Below are positions 45,991 through 55,764 of a DNA stretch of 64,000 nucleotides, one piece after another. Origin of the DNA: Hyphomicrobiales bacterium (GTDB lineage: Bacteria; Pseudomonadota; Alphaproteobacteria; Rhizobiales; JAJFHB01); assembly GCA_021775755.1 (NCBI GenBank), contig JAJFHE010000033.1:336291-400290 (forward strand), in the 5' to 3' direction. Each line of letters opens with the position of its first letter. Position 1 is the stretch's first letter. A program made the translations under genes and the position numbers. The notes under the pieces were generated by a model. It was given only the letters and a program-made list of their open reading frames with translations. It did no database searches and was not told where the DNA came from.

Positions 45991-48900
45991 ATGCCTATAT
46001 CACTCGTCTCCCCCCGTGCCCTGTTTGCCGCGGCCTGCATTGCGACCGGCGCTTTGTCTGGAGTTGCAGCGGCACAGGATGAGCCTTTGCTCGTGACCTA
46101 TGGCGCCGATGCTTCGGCTGTCGAAGGCGATCACGATCACCGCCAGACAATTTACCTGACCGTGCCGCAGGACAGCGGCCCGGTGTTCGTGCGCTTGTTC
46201 GACCCGGACGCGGGCGGTTTGCACGATACGATCTTCGGCAATTCCTGGCCGGTCGAGGGCGATACGAATACCCGCTTTGCCGTATTTGGCGGCGAGGGCG
46301 CTTATGTCGTGCCGTCCAACCCGCGTAACCCTGATGCGGCCGCCGAAGACGGCGGCGTGCTTCTGGTGGAGCGCACCTTCGGCGACGAGCCGCGATACGA
46401 TGGCAAGTGGGTGACACTCGCCGAACTCGATCCCGCGTCGGGCGAACTGCGCGGCGACGCTTATGTTTTCAGACTTCAGGTCGAGGGCCTGTCCGGCGAC
46501 GACGGAAATTTGTTCGATGTGTTTGCCAGCGCCTCGAACGACGGCAACGAGGCAGTCGATGGCGCGTCGCTGAGCAGTTTTGTGCCGACGCTGCGCGTGC
46601 CCGACGATGACGTTCTGACCGAGATCCGCCTTGCCATTCCACAGACGGCGGATGCGCTCAGCCTGCATCATTTCGATGCGTCGGGCGGTGATGTGACGTT
46701 CACTACCCATTTCCGCTCAATCGGGGTGCCAACCTCGAGCCAGGGCAACTGGAGTTCCGGCGATATAAACCTGAATCGCTGGGATCGTGGCGCGGAGGCC
46801 GCGGTTACCATCGCGGGCGGCCGTGAGATTCCGAACGACGTCACCATTTTCATTGCCGATCAAAACGGTGCCACATTGCCGATGCAGTTGCCGGCGCGGA
46901 CATTCCGCGCCAACCGGCGGCCGGACCCGCAGCACGCCATAACGCCGCTCAGCTGTTCGCAGGTGGCATTTTCCGCCGCCGGGACCGCCGACAGTGACGG
47001 TGACAGCGACGGCATTGAACTGACCTATACATGGCGCTTTCACGACGCCCTGTCGGCCTTTGGCGGCGACGTTACGCGCACGTACTCAAAACCCGGCCTG
47101 TACAGCGCGCGCCTCGAAGTGCGGGACGGGTCCGGCCTTGTTGCCGATGGCCGCGCGCAAAACTTTTCCGTCTTCGTGAAGGAACAGCCGGTTGCCCGCG
47201 CTGCGGCGCCGCGGATTGCCGCGCGCGGCGTGCCCGTCAGGTTCGACGCAACCGCGTCAACGTCGCGCGGCGTGCCGATTGCCGAGTATATTTGGACATT
47301 CCCGGGTGGCGAGGAACGGCGGGGCGACTTGATTGACCACGTCTTCGAGACACCCGGCACCTATCGGGTGGCGCTTCGCATCGAGGATGAAACCGAGCAT
47401 CCGTGCAACTGGGCAGCCACCGAACTCGACATTGTCATCAACGAGCGTCCGACCGCCGCGGCCGGTCCCGACCATCATGTGGCGGTTGACGGGACGATCG
47501 CGTTCGATGCTTCATCGAGCGCCGACAATGACGGCGCGCTGACAAGCTACGCCTGGGACTTTGGCGACGGCGGCACGTCCGGTGAAATTGCCGTCGCGCA
47601 CAGTTATGCGCAGCCGGGTACGTACCGTGTCGAGCTCAATGTGGTCGATGACGCCGGAGTTGAAAACAGCGGCGCAGCCGATGACGTAACAGTCGTCGTC
47701 AATGCGCCGCCCGTGGCCGCTGCGGGCAGCGATCTTCTGGTTGCACCGGCGCAAGTGGTAACGCTGGACGGCACCGCATCGCATGATCCGGACGGGTCCG
47801 TCGCGTCATATGCCTGGGTCTTTGGAGACGGCACCTCGGCGGCAGGTGCCATCGTGCAGCATGCGTTCGATGCGCCCGGCGAGTATACGGTGCGTCTGCG
47901 CGTAACCGATCAGTCCGGTGTCTCGAACAACGAAGCCTCAGATACGCTTACCGTGCGCGTTAATGCTCAGCCGGTGCCCGAGGCCGGCCGCGAAGAGCGC
48001 GTCTCAATCGGCGAAGTGGTCCGGTTTGACGGTACCGCAAGTGCGGATCACGACGGCGGCCAACTCAGCTATGCCTGGGATTTCGGCGATGGAGCGTCGG
48101 GCGAAGGTGCAGCGCCGAGCCATACATATGAGGCTGCGGGCGAGTACGGTGTCCAGCTGACCGTGCGCGATGCGCACGGCGTTGCCAACAGTGCCGCATC
48201 CGATCACACACGCGTCATCGTCAACGCGCAGCCCATGGCGGACGCCGGCGTGGACCGCACCGTGGCGGCAGGTGACATCTTCACATTCGACGGCTCCGCG
48301 TCGAACGACCCGGACGGCAACATCGTTGCGTATGAATGGGATTTCGGCGATGGCGGAACCGGCACCGGCGCGACGCCGGTACACTCCTTTGCGTGGCCGG
48401 GAAGTTACACGGTAATCCTGAAAATTACCGACGATTCCACAACCCGCACGTCGAGAGCCAGCGACACCATGAGCGTCGTTGTTACCGATGCTCCGAACAG
48501 CACGCCGGTTGCGTCCGCGGGTGACGATGTCACGGCGCTCGTCGGCGAAATCATTCGGTTCGATGCCTCGGGCTCCGGCGATCCGGACGGCAATATCGTT
48601 TCCTACAACTGGGACTTCGGCGACGGCACCGCGGCCAAGGGCCCATCGCCTGCATATGCCTATGCGCGCCCTGGAGCATATGACGTTACGTTGACGATCC
48701 ACGATGATTCGGGCCTTGGCAACGACCTGAGCAGCGATCGGCTGAAGGTCACGGTCCTCGATCAGCCGAACGCGTCACCGGTTTCTCTTGCCGGCCGCGA
48801 CGTTACCGCTGCGGTTGGCGAGGTCATTCCCCTCGATGGATCCGCCTCCGGCGATCCGGACGGCAATCTCATTGTCTTCGACTGGGACTTCGGCGATGGC

Positions 48901-51900
48901 ACGCGCGCTTCCGGTCCGGTGCTCGCTCACGCCTATGCGCAATCTGGAACCTACGAAGTGCGTCTTTCGGTGCGCGATGATTCAGGGCTGGAGAACCAGC
49001 ATGACGACGACACACTGACCGTCGTCGTCAATGAGCCGCCGGTCGCCGAAGCCGGTGCCGACCGCCATGTCACCATCGGTGTGGTGCTCTTCGATGGCCG
49101 CGGCTCGACCGACGACGACGGGTTGGTCATTCGCTATGACTGGGAGTTCGGCGATGGCCAGCGCGGCAGCGGTCCGACGCCCGAGCATGTCTACCGCGAT
49201 CCTGGACAATATACCGTGAAACTGACGGTCACCGACAATTCCGGCACCTCTACGGCGCAGGCAGGCGACACCATGCAGGTTGTGGTCAATGCCGCGCCGA
49301 TCGCGGACGCCGGCCCCGATATGATCGGTGCGCCGGGCGAGCAGCTTGTGTTCAGCGGCGACCAGTCGCTCGACCCCGACGGCAATGTCGCCATTTACAG
49401 CTGGAACTTCCGTGACGGCACGATGGCTGACGGCCAGACCGTGTTCCACGCCTTCGATCAGCCCGGCACCTATTATGTGCGGCTGTCGGTGCAGGACGAC
49501 ACCAATCACGAAAGCGCTGTCGACTTCGCCGAAACGACAGTCGTCATCAATGCCGAGCCGACGGCCGATGCCGGCCATAATATGCGTGCCGCGCCGGGCG
49601 ACGAGGTGGTGTTTACTGGATCGAATTCTTTCGATACCGACGGCCAGATCGTTGCTTTCCGATGGGATTTCAGCGATCTCGATGGACCTGTCGACGGCGC
49701 CGTGGTACGCCGCACGTTCGACGAACCCGGTTCTTACACCGCGCAACTGACCGTCATCGATGACAGCGATGCGATCAACGGCATTGCCCAGGATACGGTG
49801 TCGATGTTCATCAATCACCAGCCGGTTGCAGAAGCCGGCCGCGATATCGAGACATCGGATCTGACGGTTGTGTTCGACGGCTCCGATGCAGCCGACGCGG
49901 ATGGCGATGGCCTGACCTTCCTGTGGGACTTTGGCGAAGGCAATACGGCGACCGGTCCGCGCGTGGTTCATACGTATGACGGCGGCGGATCGTTTCCCGT
50001 CGTGCTCACGGTCGATGACGGCAGCGGACTGGGCAATTCCTCGCACCGCGATGCGATGACCGTGCGCATTAACCGCACGCCGCTTGCGGTCGCCGGCGAC
50101 AACCGGCGCGCTTGCACCAACGATGTGCTGGTGTTCGACGGCAGCGACTCAACCGATCCGGACGGCGGCGTTCTGCGCTATCGCTGGGAATTCGGCGATG
50201 GTTCGGTTTCATCGATCGTCAATCCCACCAAGACGTTTGAAACTGCCGGCATATTTCCGGTGACGCTTACCGTGCAGGACGATTCGGGGCTTGCAAATGC
50301 CAGCCATTCGGAGCGCATCATCGTGCGCGTCGATCAGGCGCCGATTGCCGAGGCCGGTCCCGATCTGGATGCCTGCTCCAACTCTCCGGTACGTTTTGAC
50401 GGCTCCCGCTCAACTGATATCGACGGTGTTGTGAATTACTTCTCGTGGGACTTTGGAGATGGCATGGGCGGCGCGGGCGACCGGCCAACGCACACCTACA
50501 CGCGCCCCGGCCAGTACCGCGGCCTTCTGTCTATCGAGGGCGACCAGATCGGCCAGTGTCACAACAGCGCGACCGATGAAGTGTTCGTCAATGTGATTGC
50601 CGCGCCGATTGCCCAGATTGCCGCCCCTGGTGCGGTGCCGGTCGGCGTTAAGGTGTCTTTCAATGCGGCCGGTTCGAATTTTGCAACCGGCACACTTCTC
50701 GGCTGGAGCTGGGATTTTGGCGACGGCACGCAGGCCGACGGCGTCAATGTCACGCACACTTACACCACCCCGGGTGTCTATTCCGTGGTGATGAAGCTGC
50801 AAAGCGATGCCTCTGTCGAGACCTGCCGCATCGTTGAAACCAGCCATCTCATCACCGTCAACGCACCCCCCGTTGCCGATGCCGGCCGAGACAGGGTTGC
50901 CGTCGCGGACGAAGAACTGCAGTTCGATGCCTCCGCATCCGATGATCCCGACGGCGGCATCAGCCGCTACGACTGGGACTTTGGCGACGGCAACACCGCG
51001 TCGGGTCTGCAGGTGCGCCACACCTACCGTGAACCTGGGTCCTACACGGTGGCACTGCGCGTCACCGACAATACGGATCTGGAAAACAATGCCACCGTCG
51101 ATGAAATCGGCGTTCAGGTCAGCGCGCCGGATGGCCCCCGCATCGAAGGACCCGCTGCGGCCTGTGTCGCAGAAAGCGTCAACTGGCGAACCGCTGTGGC
51201 GGAAGACGGCTCGCAAACCGTCAGCTGGCTTCTGGGTGACGGTGCCGGCGGCAGCGGCTCCTCGCTTGAGCATTCATACGAACGTCCCGGCCGCTATCAT
51301 GTCACGGTGTTTGTGGACGACGCGTCGGAGCTGACACGAGGCACCCGTCACGGCACCCGCGTCCTGCATGTCAACCAGCCCCCTCATGCCGCGGCTGGAC
51401 CGGATCGCATGGCGTGTCCTGGTGCGCCGGTCTCGTTCACATCCGCCGGCTCCTCCGACACGGACGGCACACTGACACGCTGGATCTGGGATTTCGGCGA
51501 TGGCGAAACCGCCGAGGGGGCGGCAGTCGATCACGTCTATTCGATGCCTGGAACCTATGAGGCCCGGCTGACGGTTGTCGATGACAGCGGCGCACGCTGC
51601 AACGCCGCCACGGACGAAGTGACAGTTGTGGTCAACGCGCCGCCTGTCGCCAATGCCGGGCCTGACCGCAGTGTCTGGGTGGGCGGCGCCAACGACGCAT
51701 TGCTTCTCGATGGTTCAGGCTCGGCCGATCCCGACCGCGACGCGCTTAACTTCTTCTGGGAGCTCGGTGACGGAACCGTTCTCATCGGTGAGCGCCTCAA
51801 ACATATACTCGCCTCCGCCGGTGAGTTGCCGGTGCGGCTTACGGTGAGCGATACTTCAGGGCTGCCCTGTGGCAGCGCTGTCGATGACGCACTCATTAAC

Positions 51901-51918
51901 GTGCGCCAGAGGCAATAG
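45991..51918 (+). CDS. Giant secreted PKD-repeat protein (about 19 repeats)
   Basis: A 1975-residue protein with a signal peptide (1-28, ending GVAAAQ). Residues about 29-308 match the N-terminal domain of the preceding protein (DEPLLVTYGADASAVEGDHD; IPNDVTIFIADQNG). About 19 PKD-type repeats of 85-90 residues fill the rest, most with a DPDGN-I-YxWDFGDG core and a YxxPGxYxVxLxVxD strand; the last few carry paired cysteines (for example CxxS and GLPCGSAVDD). The C-terminus has no anchor. GGAGGAG precedes the ATG, two bases after the previous stop, so the two PKD genes are translationally coupled. Confidence 0.87.
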   Translation: MPISLVSPRALFAAACIATGALSGVAAAQDEPLLVTYGADASAVEGDHDHRQTIYLTVPQDSGPVFVRLFDPDAGGLHDTIFGNSWPVEGDTNTRFAVFGGEGAYVVPSNPRNPDAAAEDGGVLLVERTFGDEPRYDGKWVTLAELDPASGELRGDAYVFRLQVEGLSGDDGNLFDVFASASNDGNEAVDGASLSSFVPTLRVPDDDVLTEIRLAIPQTADALSLHHFDASGGDVTFTTHFRSIGVPTSSQGNWSSGDINLNRWDRGAEAAVTIAGGREIPNDVTIFIADQNGATLPMQLPARTFRANRRPDPQHAITPLSCSQVAFSAAGTADSDGDSDGIELTYTWRFHDALSAFGGDVTRTYSKPGLYSARLEVRDGSGLVADGRAQNFSVFVKEQPVARAAAPRIAARGVPVRFDATASTSRGVPIAEYIWTFPGGEERRGDLIDHVFETPGTYRVALRIEDETEHPCNWAATELDIVINERPTAAAGPDHHVAVDGTIAFDASSSADNDGALTSYAWDFGDGGTSGEIAVAHSYAQPGTYRVELNVVDDAGVENSGAADDVTVVVNAPPVAAAGSDLLVAPAQVVTLDGTASHDPDGSVASYAWVFGDGTSAAGAIVQHAFDAPGEYTVRLRVTDQSGVSNNEASDTLTVRVNAQPVPEAGREERVSIGEVVRFDGTASADHDGGQLSYAWDFGDGASGEGAAPSHTYEAAGEYGVQLTVRDAHGVANSAASDHTRVIVNAQPMADAGVDRTVAAGDIFTFDGSASNDPDGNIVAYEWDFGDGGTGTGATPVHSFAWPGSYTVILKITDDSTTRTSRASDTMSVVVTDAPNSTPVASAGDDVTALVGEIIRFDASGSGDPDGNIVSYNWDFGDGTAAKGPSPAYAYARPGAYDVTLTIHDDSGLGNDLSSDRLKVTVLDQPNASPVSLAGRDVTAAVGEVIPLDGSASGDPDGNLIVFDWDFGDGTRASGPVLAHAYAQSGTYEVRLSVRDDSGLENQHDDDTLTVVVNEPPVAEAGADRHVTIGVVLFDGRGSTDDDGLVIRYDWEFGDGQRGSGPTPEHVYRDPGQYTVKLTVTDNSGTSTAQAGDTMQVVVNAAPIADAGPDMIGAPGEQLVFSGDQSLDPDGNVAIYSWNFRDGTMADGQTVFHAFDQPGTYYVRLSVQDDTNHESAVDFAETTVVINAEPTADAGHNMRAAPGDEVVFTGSNSFDTDGQIVAFRWDFSDLDGPVDGAVVRRTFDEPGSYTAQLTVIDDSDAINGIAQDTVSMFINHQPVAEAGRDIETSDLTVVFDGSDAADADGDGLTFLWDFGEGNTATGPRVVHTYDGGGSFPVVLTVDDGSGLGNSSHRDAMTVRINRTPLAVAGDNRRACTNDVLVFDGSDSTDPDGGVLRYRWEFGDGSVSSIVNPTKTFETAGIFPVTLTVQDDSGLANASHSERIIVRVDQAPIAEAGPDLDACSNSPVRFDGSRSTDIDGVVNYFSWDFGDGMGGAGDRPTHTYTRPGQYRGLLSIEGDQIGQCHNSATDEVFVNVIAAPIAQIAAPGAVPVGVKVSFNAAGSNFATGTLLGWSWDFGDGTQADGVNVTHTYTTPGVYSVVMKLQSDASVETCRIVETSHLITVNAPPVADAGRDRVAVADEELQFDASASDDPDGGISRYDWDFGDGNTASGLQVRHTYREPGSYTVALRVTDNTDLENNATVDEIGVQVSAPDGPRIEGPAAACVAESVNWRTAVAEDGSQTVSWLLGDGAGGSGSSLEHSYERPGRYHVTVFVDDASELTRGTRHGTRVLHVNQPPHAAAGPDRMACPGAPVSFTSAGSSDTDGTLTRWIWDFGDGETAEGAAVDHVYSMPGTYEARLTVVDDSGARCNAATDEVTVVVNAPPVANAGPDRSVWVGGANDALLLDGSGSADPDRDALNFFWELGDGTVLIGERLKHILASAGELPVRLTVSDTSGLPCGSAVDDALINVRQRQ
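46915..51918 (+). repeat. Coding repeat array of PKD modules
   Basis: About 19 imperfect repeats of roughly 260 bp each, visible as recurring GACCCGGACGGC (DPDG) and GGCGATGG (GDG) motifs. A shorter array of six lies at 44378-45960. The copies have diverged in sequence, so the array is old or selected for diversity rather than freshly amplified. Confidence 0.7.
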
Positions 51919-51945
51919 ATCTCGGCGGCGGGAGCACGAAACCAC

Positions 51946-53727
51946 ATGTTCAGGCTAAATCTGCGCAACAAGCTGCTCTTGTTCTCGGTGCTGATTGCCA
52001 TCATTCCGCTGCTCATTGCCGGACAGAACCTGATTCGCATCGCACGCGATGAGATGAAGAGTTCCGCCAATGAGCAGCTTGTAACGACCGCCCGGCAGAT
52101 TACCGGCGAAATCGACGATATTTATGAGCGTGCCTGGCTTGCGCCGCTGCTGCTCATCCGCAATGCGATTGATGACGAGAATCTTGGCATTCGCGAAAAG
52201 ATTTCGCTGCTCACGCAAGGCATCGCCAATCTGCAGGAGGTGGTGGCGTTGCAGATCACGCTTGAGCGCGCGCCGTTGCCGCTCATGGTGTCGCAGGATG
52301 CGTTTGTGGAGCGCTTGCGCGGCGTCGTCGATGAGCCGCTCGATGTTCTGCGCGTTGACAAGGACTTTGCACTCGCTCAGGCCGATTCCGGGCTCGACCG
52401 TATTCAGAACGTTCAGTACGTTGCGGAATCCGACGATTGGCTCGCCACCATCGTATTGCCGATGCAGACCAAACTCGCCGGTTCCGATGCTGTCATGTCG
52501 GCACGCATCAACCTGTCGCGCCTGCGCGGCTACCTCGAAAGCCATCCCTTCCAGCAGACCGGCATGATAACCGTAGTCGATGGCGACGGGCGCCAGGTCT
52601 TCGACCCCGGGCGCACCGACCTGTCTTCCTATAATATCGTCGGCGGCGCCCTTGCGGTCCTCAGTTCCAGCTCGAGAATGATTAGCGTTGAGCCTTACGC
52701 GCGGCCAAGCGGTGACGTCATGCTCGGATCGTTCTCGTTTCCCAGAACGTTCAACTGGGCCATTCTTGTTGAGAAAAACGAACGTGACGCCTACCTCGCC
52801 GTCGAGCTCATGTTCAATTCCCTAGCATTGTGGGTCGGGGTCGGCATCGCCATAGCCATTGCCGGAGCGGTGTTCTTTGCGCTGCGGATCAGCCGTCCGA
52901 TCCTGTCCATCGGCAATGCGGCGATCGAGGTTGCGAAAGGCAACTTTCAGACCCGTGTCAACAATGTCACAAGCCGCGATGAAATCGGTGATCTCGCCGG
53001 CCGCATCAATGAAATGATCGTGCAGCTCAACGAGCGCTTCCAGCTGCAGAAGTTCGTCTCGGGCGGCACCATGGCGGCCATCCAGCAATCCGAAGAAGCC
53101 GGCGTACAACTCGGCGGCGAACGCCAGAAGGTTGCCATACTGTTTGCCGATATCCGTGGCTATACGGCGTTTTCAGAGGGGCGTTCGCCGGAGCAGGTGG
53201 TCGATGTTCTCAACCACTATTTCCAGCGCCAGGCTGATCTCGTTACCGAACACAACGGCGATATCGACAAGTTCGTCGGCGATCAGATCATGGCCGTGTT
53301 CCGCGGCCGCAGCATGGCGCGCGACGCGGTCGGGTGTTCGCTCGCCATCCAGAAGGTCATGGTCGACCTCGGGAAGGAATATGCCAAGGCGGAACTCGAT
53401 ATCGGCATCGGCGTTGACATGGGTGAAGTGGTCGTCGGCGCCATGGGGTCGGCACAGCGCATGGACTACACCGTGCTTGGCGACCACGTGAACGTTGCCG
53501 CCAGGCTGTGCTCCAGCGCGGCACCCAAGCAGACGTTGATTTCCGAAAGCGTCTACGCCGATGTTGCCGAGGAAAAAACCTTCCGGCTGAACGCGCTGGC
53601 GCCGATCAGGGTGAAGGGCAAGAAGAAAGCGCTGACCGTTTACGAGGTCGATGATGCAACCTCCAAACCGGCGAGGCGGCGCGCCCCGGCGAAGAAATCC
53701 AATAGGCGTTCTAAAGCTGCCACGTAA
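51946..53727 (+). CDS. Membrane-bound class III adenylate cyclase with HAMP domain
   Basis: A 593-residue signalling protein: TM1 (about 9-26), a periplasmic Cache-like sensor (about 30-285), TM2 (291-313), HAMP (314-366) and a class III cyclase domain (393-570). Catalytic residues are intact: metal aspartates Asp402 (FADIRGYT) and Asp446 (DKFVGDQIMAVF), adenine-selecting Lys442, and transition-state Asn516 and Arg520 in VLGDHVNVAARL. It should turn a periplasmic signal into cAMP. The C-terminus is lysine/arginine-rich. GGGAG precedes the ATG, 27 bp after the giant PKD gene, making it the last gene of the operon. Confidence 0.9.
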   Translation: MFRLNLRNKLLLFSVLIAIIPLLIAGQNLIRIARDEMKSSANEQLVTTARQITGEIDDIYERAWLAPLLLIRNAIDDENLGIREKISLLTQGIANLQEVVALQITLERAPLPLMVSQDAFVERLRGVVDEPLDVLRVDKDFALAQADSGLDRIQNVQYVAESDDWLATIVLPMQTKLAGSDAVMSARINLSRLRGYLESHPFQQTGMITVVDGDGRQVFDPGRTDLSSYNIVGGALAVLSSSSRMISVEPYARPSGDVMLGSFSFPRTFNWAILVEKNERDAYLAVELMFNSLALWVGVGIAIAIAGAVFFALRISRPILSIGNAAIEVAKGNFQTRVNNVTSRDEIGDLAGRINEMIVQLNERFQLQKFVSGGTMAAIQQSEEAGVQLGGERQKVAILFADIRGYTAFSEGRSPEQVVDVLNHYFQRQADLVTEHNGDIDKFVGDQIMAVFRGRSMARDAVGCSLAIQKVMVDLGKEYAKAELDIGIGVDMGEVVVGAMGSAQRMDYTVLGDHVNVAARLCSSAAPKQTLISESVYADVAEEKTFRLNALAPIRVKGKKKALTVYEVDDATSKPARRRAPAKKSNRRSKAAT

Positions 53728-53885
53728 GGTGGCGTGCGCGTTTCCGTGAAGGCGCGAAGTTGGATCTGCTACTGTACGGTGGTTCAATAAGTTGATTGTC
53801 TCCGTGCCGGAGCCCCTGTAGCGTTAAGCGGTAATCGTGCAGGTGTGCGGCCAAAGGTGCCGCACCGCGTCCACGGGGTATTTAT

Positions 53886-54560
53886 ATGGCGGCAATCGAT
53901 ATGGCGGGTCCGGCCAAAGCACGTCGGCGGCAGGCGGCGCCGGTGCGCCGCGAGCAATTGATCCGCGCCACCATCGATGAACTTGCAAAGCGCGGTTACG
54001 CGGACCTGACGCTGGCAGATGTTGCCGAGCGTGCCGGACTGTCACGCGGCATTGTCAACTTTCACTTCGACAGCAAGCGGAAACTACTGGTCGAAACTTT
54101 GCGATTTATGGCCGATGAGTACGCTGAATTCTGGCACCAGGCGCTGGAGCGCGCCGGCCTTGCGCCGGCCGAGAGACTTTGGGCGCTGGTCGCCGCGGAT
54201 TTCGACGCAGAGGTATGCAACCGGCGAAAGATTGCTGCCTGGTGTGCGTTTTGGGGAGAAGCGAAATCGCGCCCCATATACCGGGAAATTTGCGGTGAGC
54301 GTGACCTGATCCACAGCGATACGTTGCGCGGCCTTTGCCGGGAGCTTGTGGCGGAGGGTGGCTACGAACACGACCCCGACAGGGTCGCCGAGGGCCTTGA
54401 TGCGTTGCTTGAGGGGCTATGGCTGCATCTGTTGTTTCAGTCAGGAACGACGACACGTGAAACGCTGTATGCGACAGCGGTCGAACATCTGACAATCGTT
54501 TTTCCAGAGCACTTCACGCCGGCAGGCGTGCTTCGCCGCGCCGGGCCGCCGCAAACGTGA
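53886..54560 (+). CDS. TetR-family transcriptional regulator (BetI-like)
   Basis: A 224-residue regulator. The N-terminal helix-turn-helix reads IRATIDELAKRGYADLTLAD followed by ERAGLSRGIVNFHFDSKRKL, with the VAERAGLSRGIVNFHF recognition helix close to BetI. The C-terminal ligand domain contains WCAFWGEAKSRPIYREICGE, typical of BetI relatives that sense choline or related amines. Position upstream of the amine transporter and oxidases suggests it controls them. Confidence 0.85.
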   Translation: MAAIDMAGPAKARRRQAAPVRREQLIRATIDELAKRGYADLTLADVAERAGLSRGIVNFHFDSKRKLLVETLRFMADEYAEFWHQALERAGLAPAERLWALVAADFDAEVCNRRKIAAWCAFWGEAKSRPIYREICGERDLIHSDTLRGLCRELVAEGGYEHDPDRVAEGLDALLEGLWLHLLFQSGTTTRETLYATAVEHLTIVFPEHFTPAGVLRRAGPPQT

Positions 54561-54564
54561 GTTT

Positions 54565-54783
54565 TTACTCGTGATCTCCATCCCGGCGGCGCAGGCGTTG
54601 ATGGCGGGCATCGCAACTGCTGCATGTTTCGACATCCAGATTGGCCGGAAGCGGGCTTTCCGCAACCGAGCCGTGCGATGCCGTTTCCGGTGGATTCCGC
54701 GAGGAGACAAAATAGGCGATCCCCGCAGCCGCCAGCAACAATGCAGCGCCGGGCAATCCGATCAGGGCAAAACGCCGTGTCAC
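54565..54783 (-). CDS. Small membrane-anchored protein with CxxC
   Basis: A 72-residue protein: one N-terminal helix (FALIGLPGAALLLAAAGIAYF) and a periplasmic-side tail with ETCSSCDARH, then a charged end. GTG start with AAAGGGACTGAT upstream. The CxxC pair could bind metal or act in redox chemistry; no family is recognised. It lies between the convergent regulator gene and the divergent DUF1194 gene. Confidence 0.55.
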   Translation of the reverse strand: MTRRFALIGLPGAALLLAAAGIAYFVSSRNPPETASHGSVAESPLPANLDVETCSSCDARHQRLRRRDGDHE

Positions 54784-54860
54784 ATCAGTCCCTTTCGAGG
54801 CATCGCCGGGACACCTCCTGCGATCTACCGAAATGCGAATAAGCTCTATAGACTATCGCC

Positions 54861-55640
54861 ATGTACATGGTTGATTGGTTCAGGGCGGTAAGGTTTGCGT
54901 GCATCATAGGCATGTCCGTTGTGTCTATGAGTGCCGCAACTCCTGCCAAATCGCAAGCGGTGCGGACCGTCGGGCTTGAGCTCGTGCTGCTGATCGATGT
55001 GTCGGCGAGCGTAAACCAGGATGAATTCCGGTTGCAGGCACGCGGCCTTGGCGCAGCGTTCGCCAGCGACCCGGTCCGCGAAGCGATCCGTCTCGCGGCC
55101 GGCGGCATCGCGATCTCCGTCATCCAGTGGGCGAACGGAGAGAACCAGCAGGTCGCTCTGGACTGGACGCATGTCCAAAGTGACGGAGATGCCCTGTGGC
55201 TGGCCGGGCAGCTGGCGGCAATGCCCCGGTTGATTGACGGTGGTCATACGGCTTTGGGAAATGCGCTTGAGATTGCACTTCATGAGCTCGACACGAACGG
55301 CTACGACGGAGTTCGCCGGGTAATCGATCTTTCAGGAGATGGCCGCAGTAACGACGGTGCACCTTTGCGCACTGTGCGGAAGCAGGTTCTGGAGCGCGGC
55401 ATTACCATCAACGGTCTGGCGATCATGAACGAACTGCCGCTTCTTGAGCGCTACTTCAAGGACTATTTGATCGGCGGCGAAGGCGCATTTGTACTATCCG
55501 CCATGGACTATGTGGATTTCGCCCGGGCCATCAGAGAAAAGCTGGAGCGCGAAATACGCTCCTCTCCGCTCACAAAGTATCGTGCGCCTGATGTTATGCA
55601 CGCGTCGGTGCCGCAGGCTGTCGTGGGTTCGGCGCCTTGA
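54861..55640 (+). CDS. DUF1194 (VWA-like) secreted protein
   Basis: A 259-residue protein with an N-terminal signal region (about 1-32, ending PAKSQA) and a von Willebrand A-like domain. LELVLLIDVSASVNQDEFRL carries the DxSxS metal site; DGGHTALGNALEIALHEL and RRVIDLSGDGRSNDGAP supply the other two. This is the DUF1194 family, whose role is unknown. It is probably periplasmic. It is not obviously linked to the downstream transporter. Confidence 0.87.
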   Translation: MYMVDWFRAVRFACIIGMSVVSMSAATPAKSQAVRTVGLELVLLIDVSASVNQDEFRLQARGLGAAFASDPVREAIRLAAGGIAISVIQWANGENQQVALDWTHVQSDGDALWLAGQLAAMPRLIDGGHTALGNALEIALHELDTNGYDGVRRVIDLSGDGRSNDGAPLRTVRKQVLERGITINGLAIMNELPLLERYFKDYLIGGEGAFVLSAMDYVDFARAIREKLEREIRSSPLTKYRAPDVMHASVPQAVVGSAP

Positions 55641-55764
55641 GTTCCCGCGTTTGATATTGGTCCGACGGACCGTTGCCTTTCCCGGCGCCGGAATCGGTAC
55701 GCCAAAGGACGGCGGCGCCACAAAAGTGGCCGCCCCGCGTCTGCGAATGTGAACCGGTATGAGC

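Noticed and set aside
48982..50046. Long minus-strand open frame inside the PKD gene
   Set aside because: It mirrors the repeat periodicity of the PKD array on the other strand and shows no domain or ribosome site.
44378..51918. CRISPR-like or satellite periodicity
   Set aside because: The regular spacing comes from PKD protein modules of about 260 bp. There are no short identical repeats with unique spacers.
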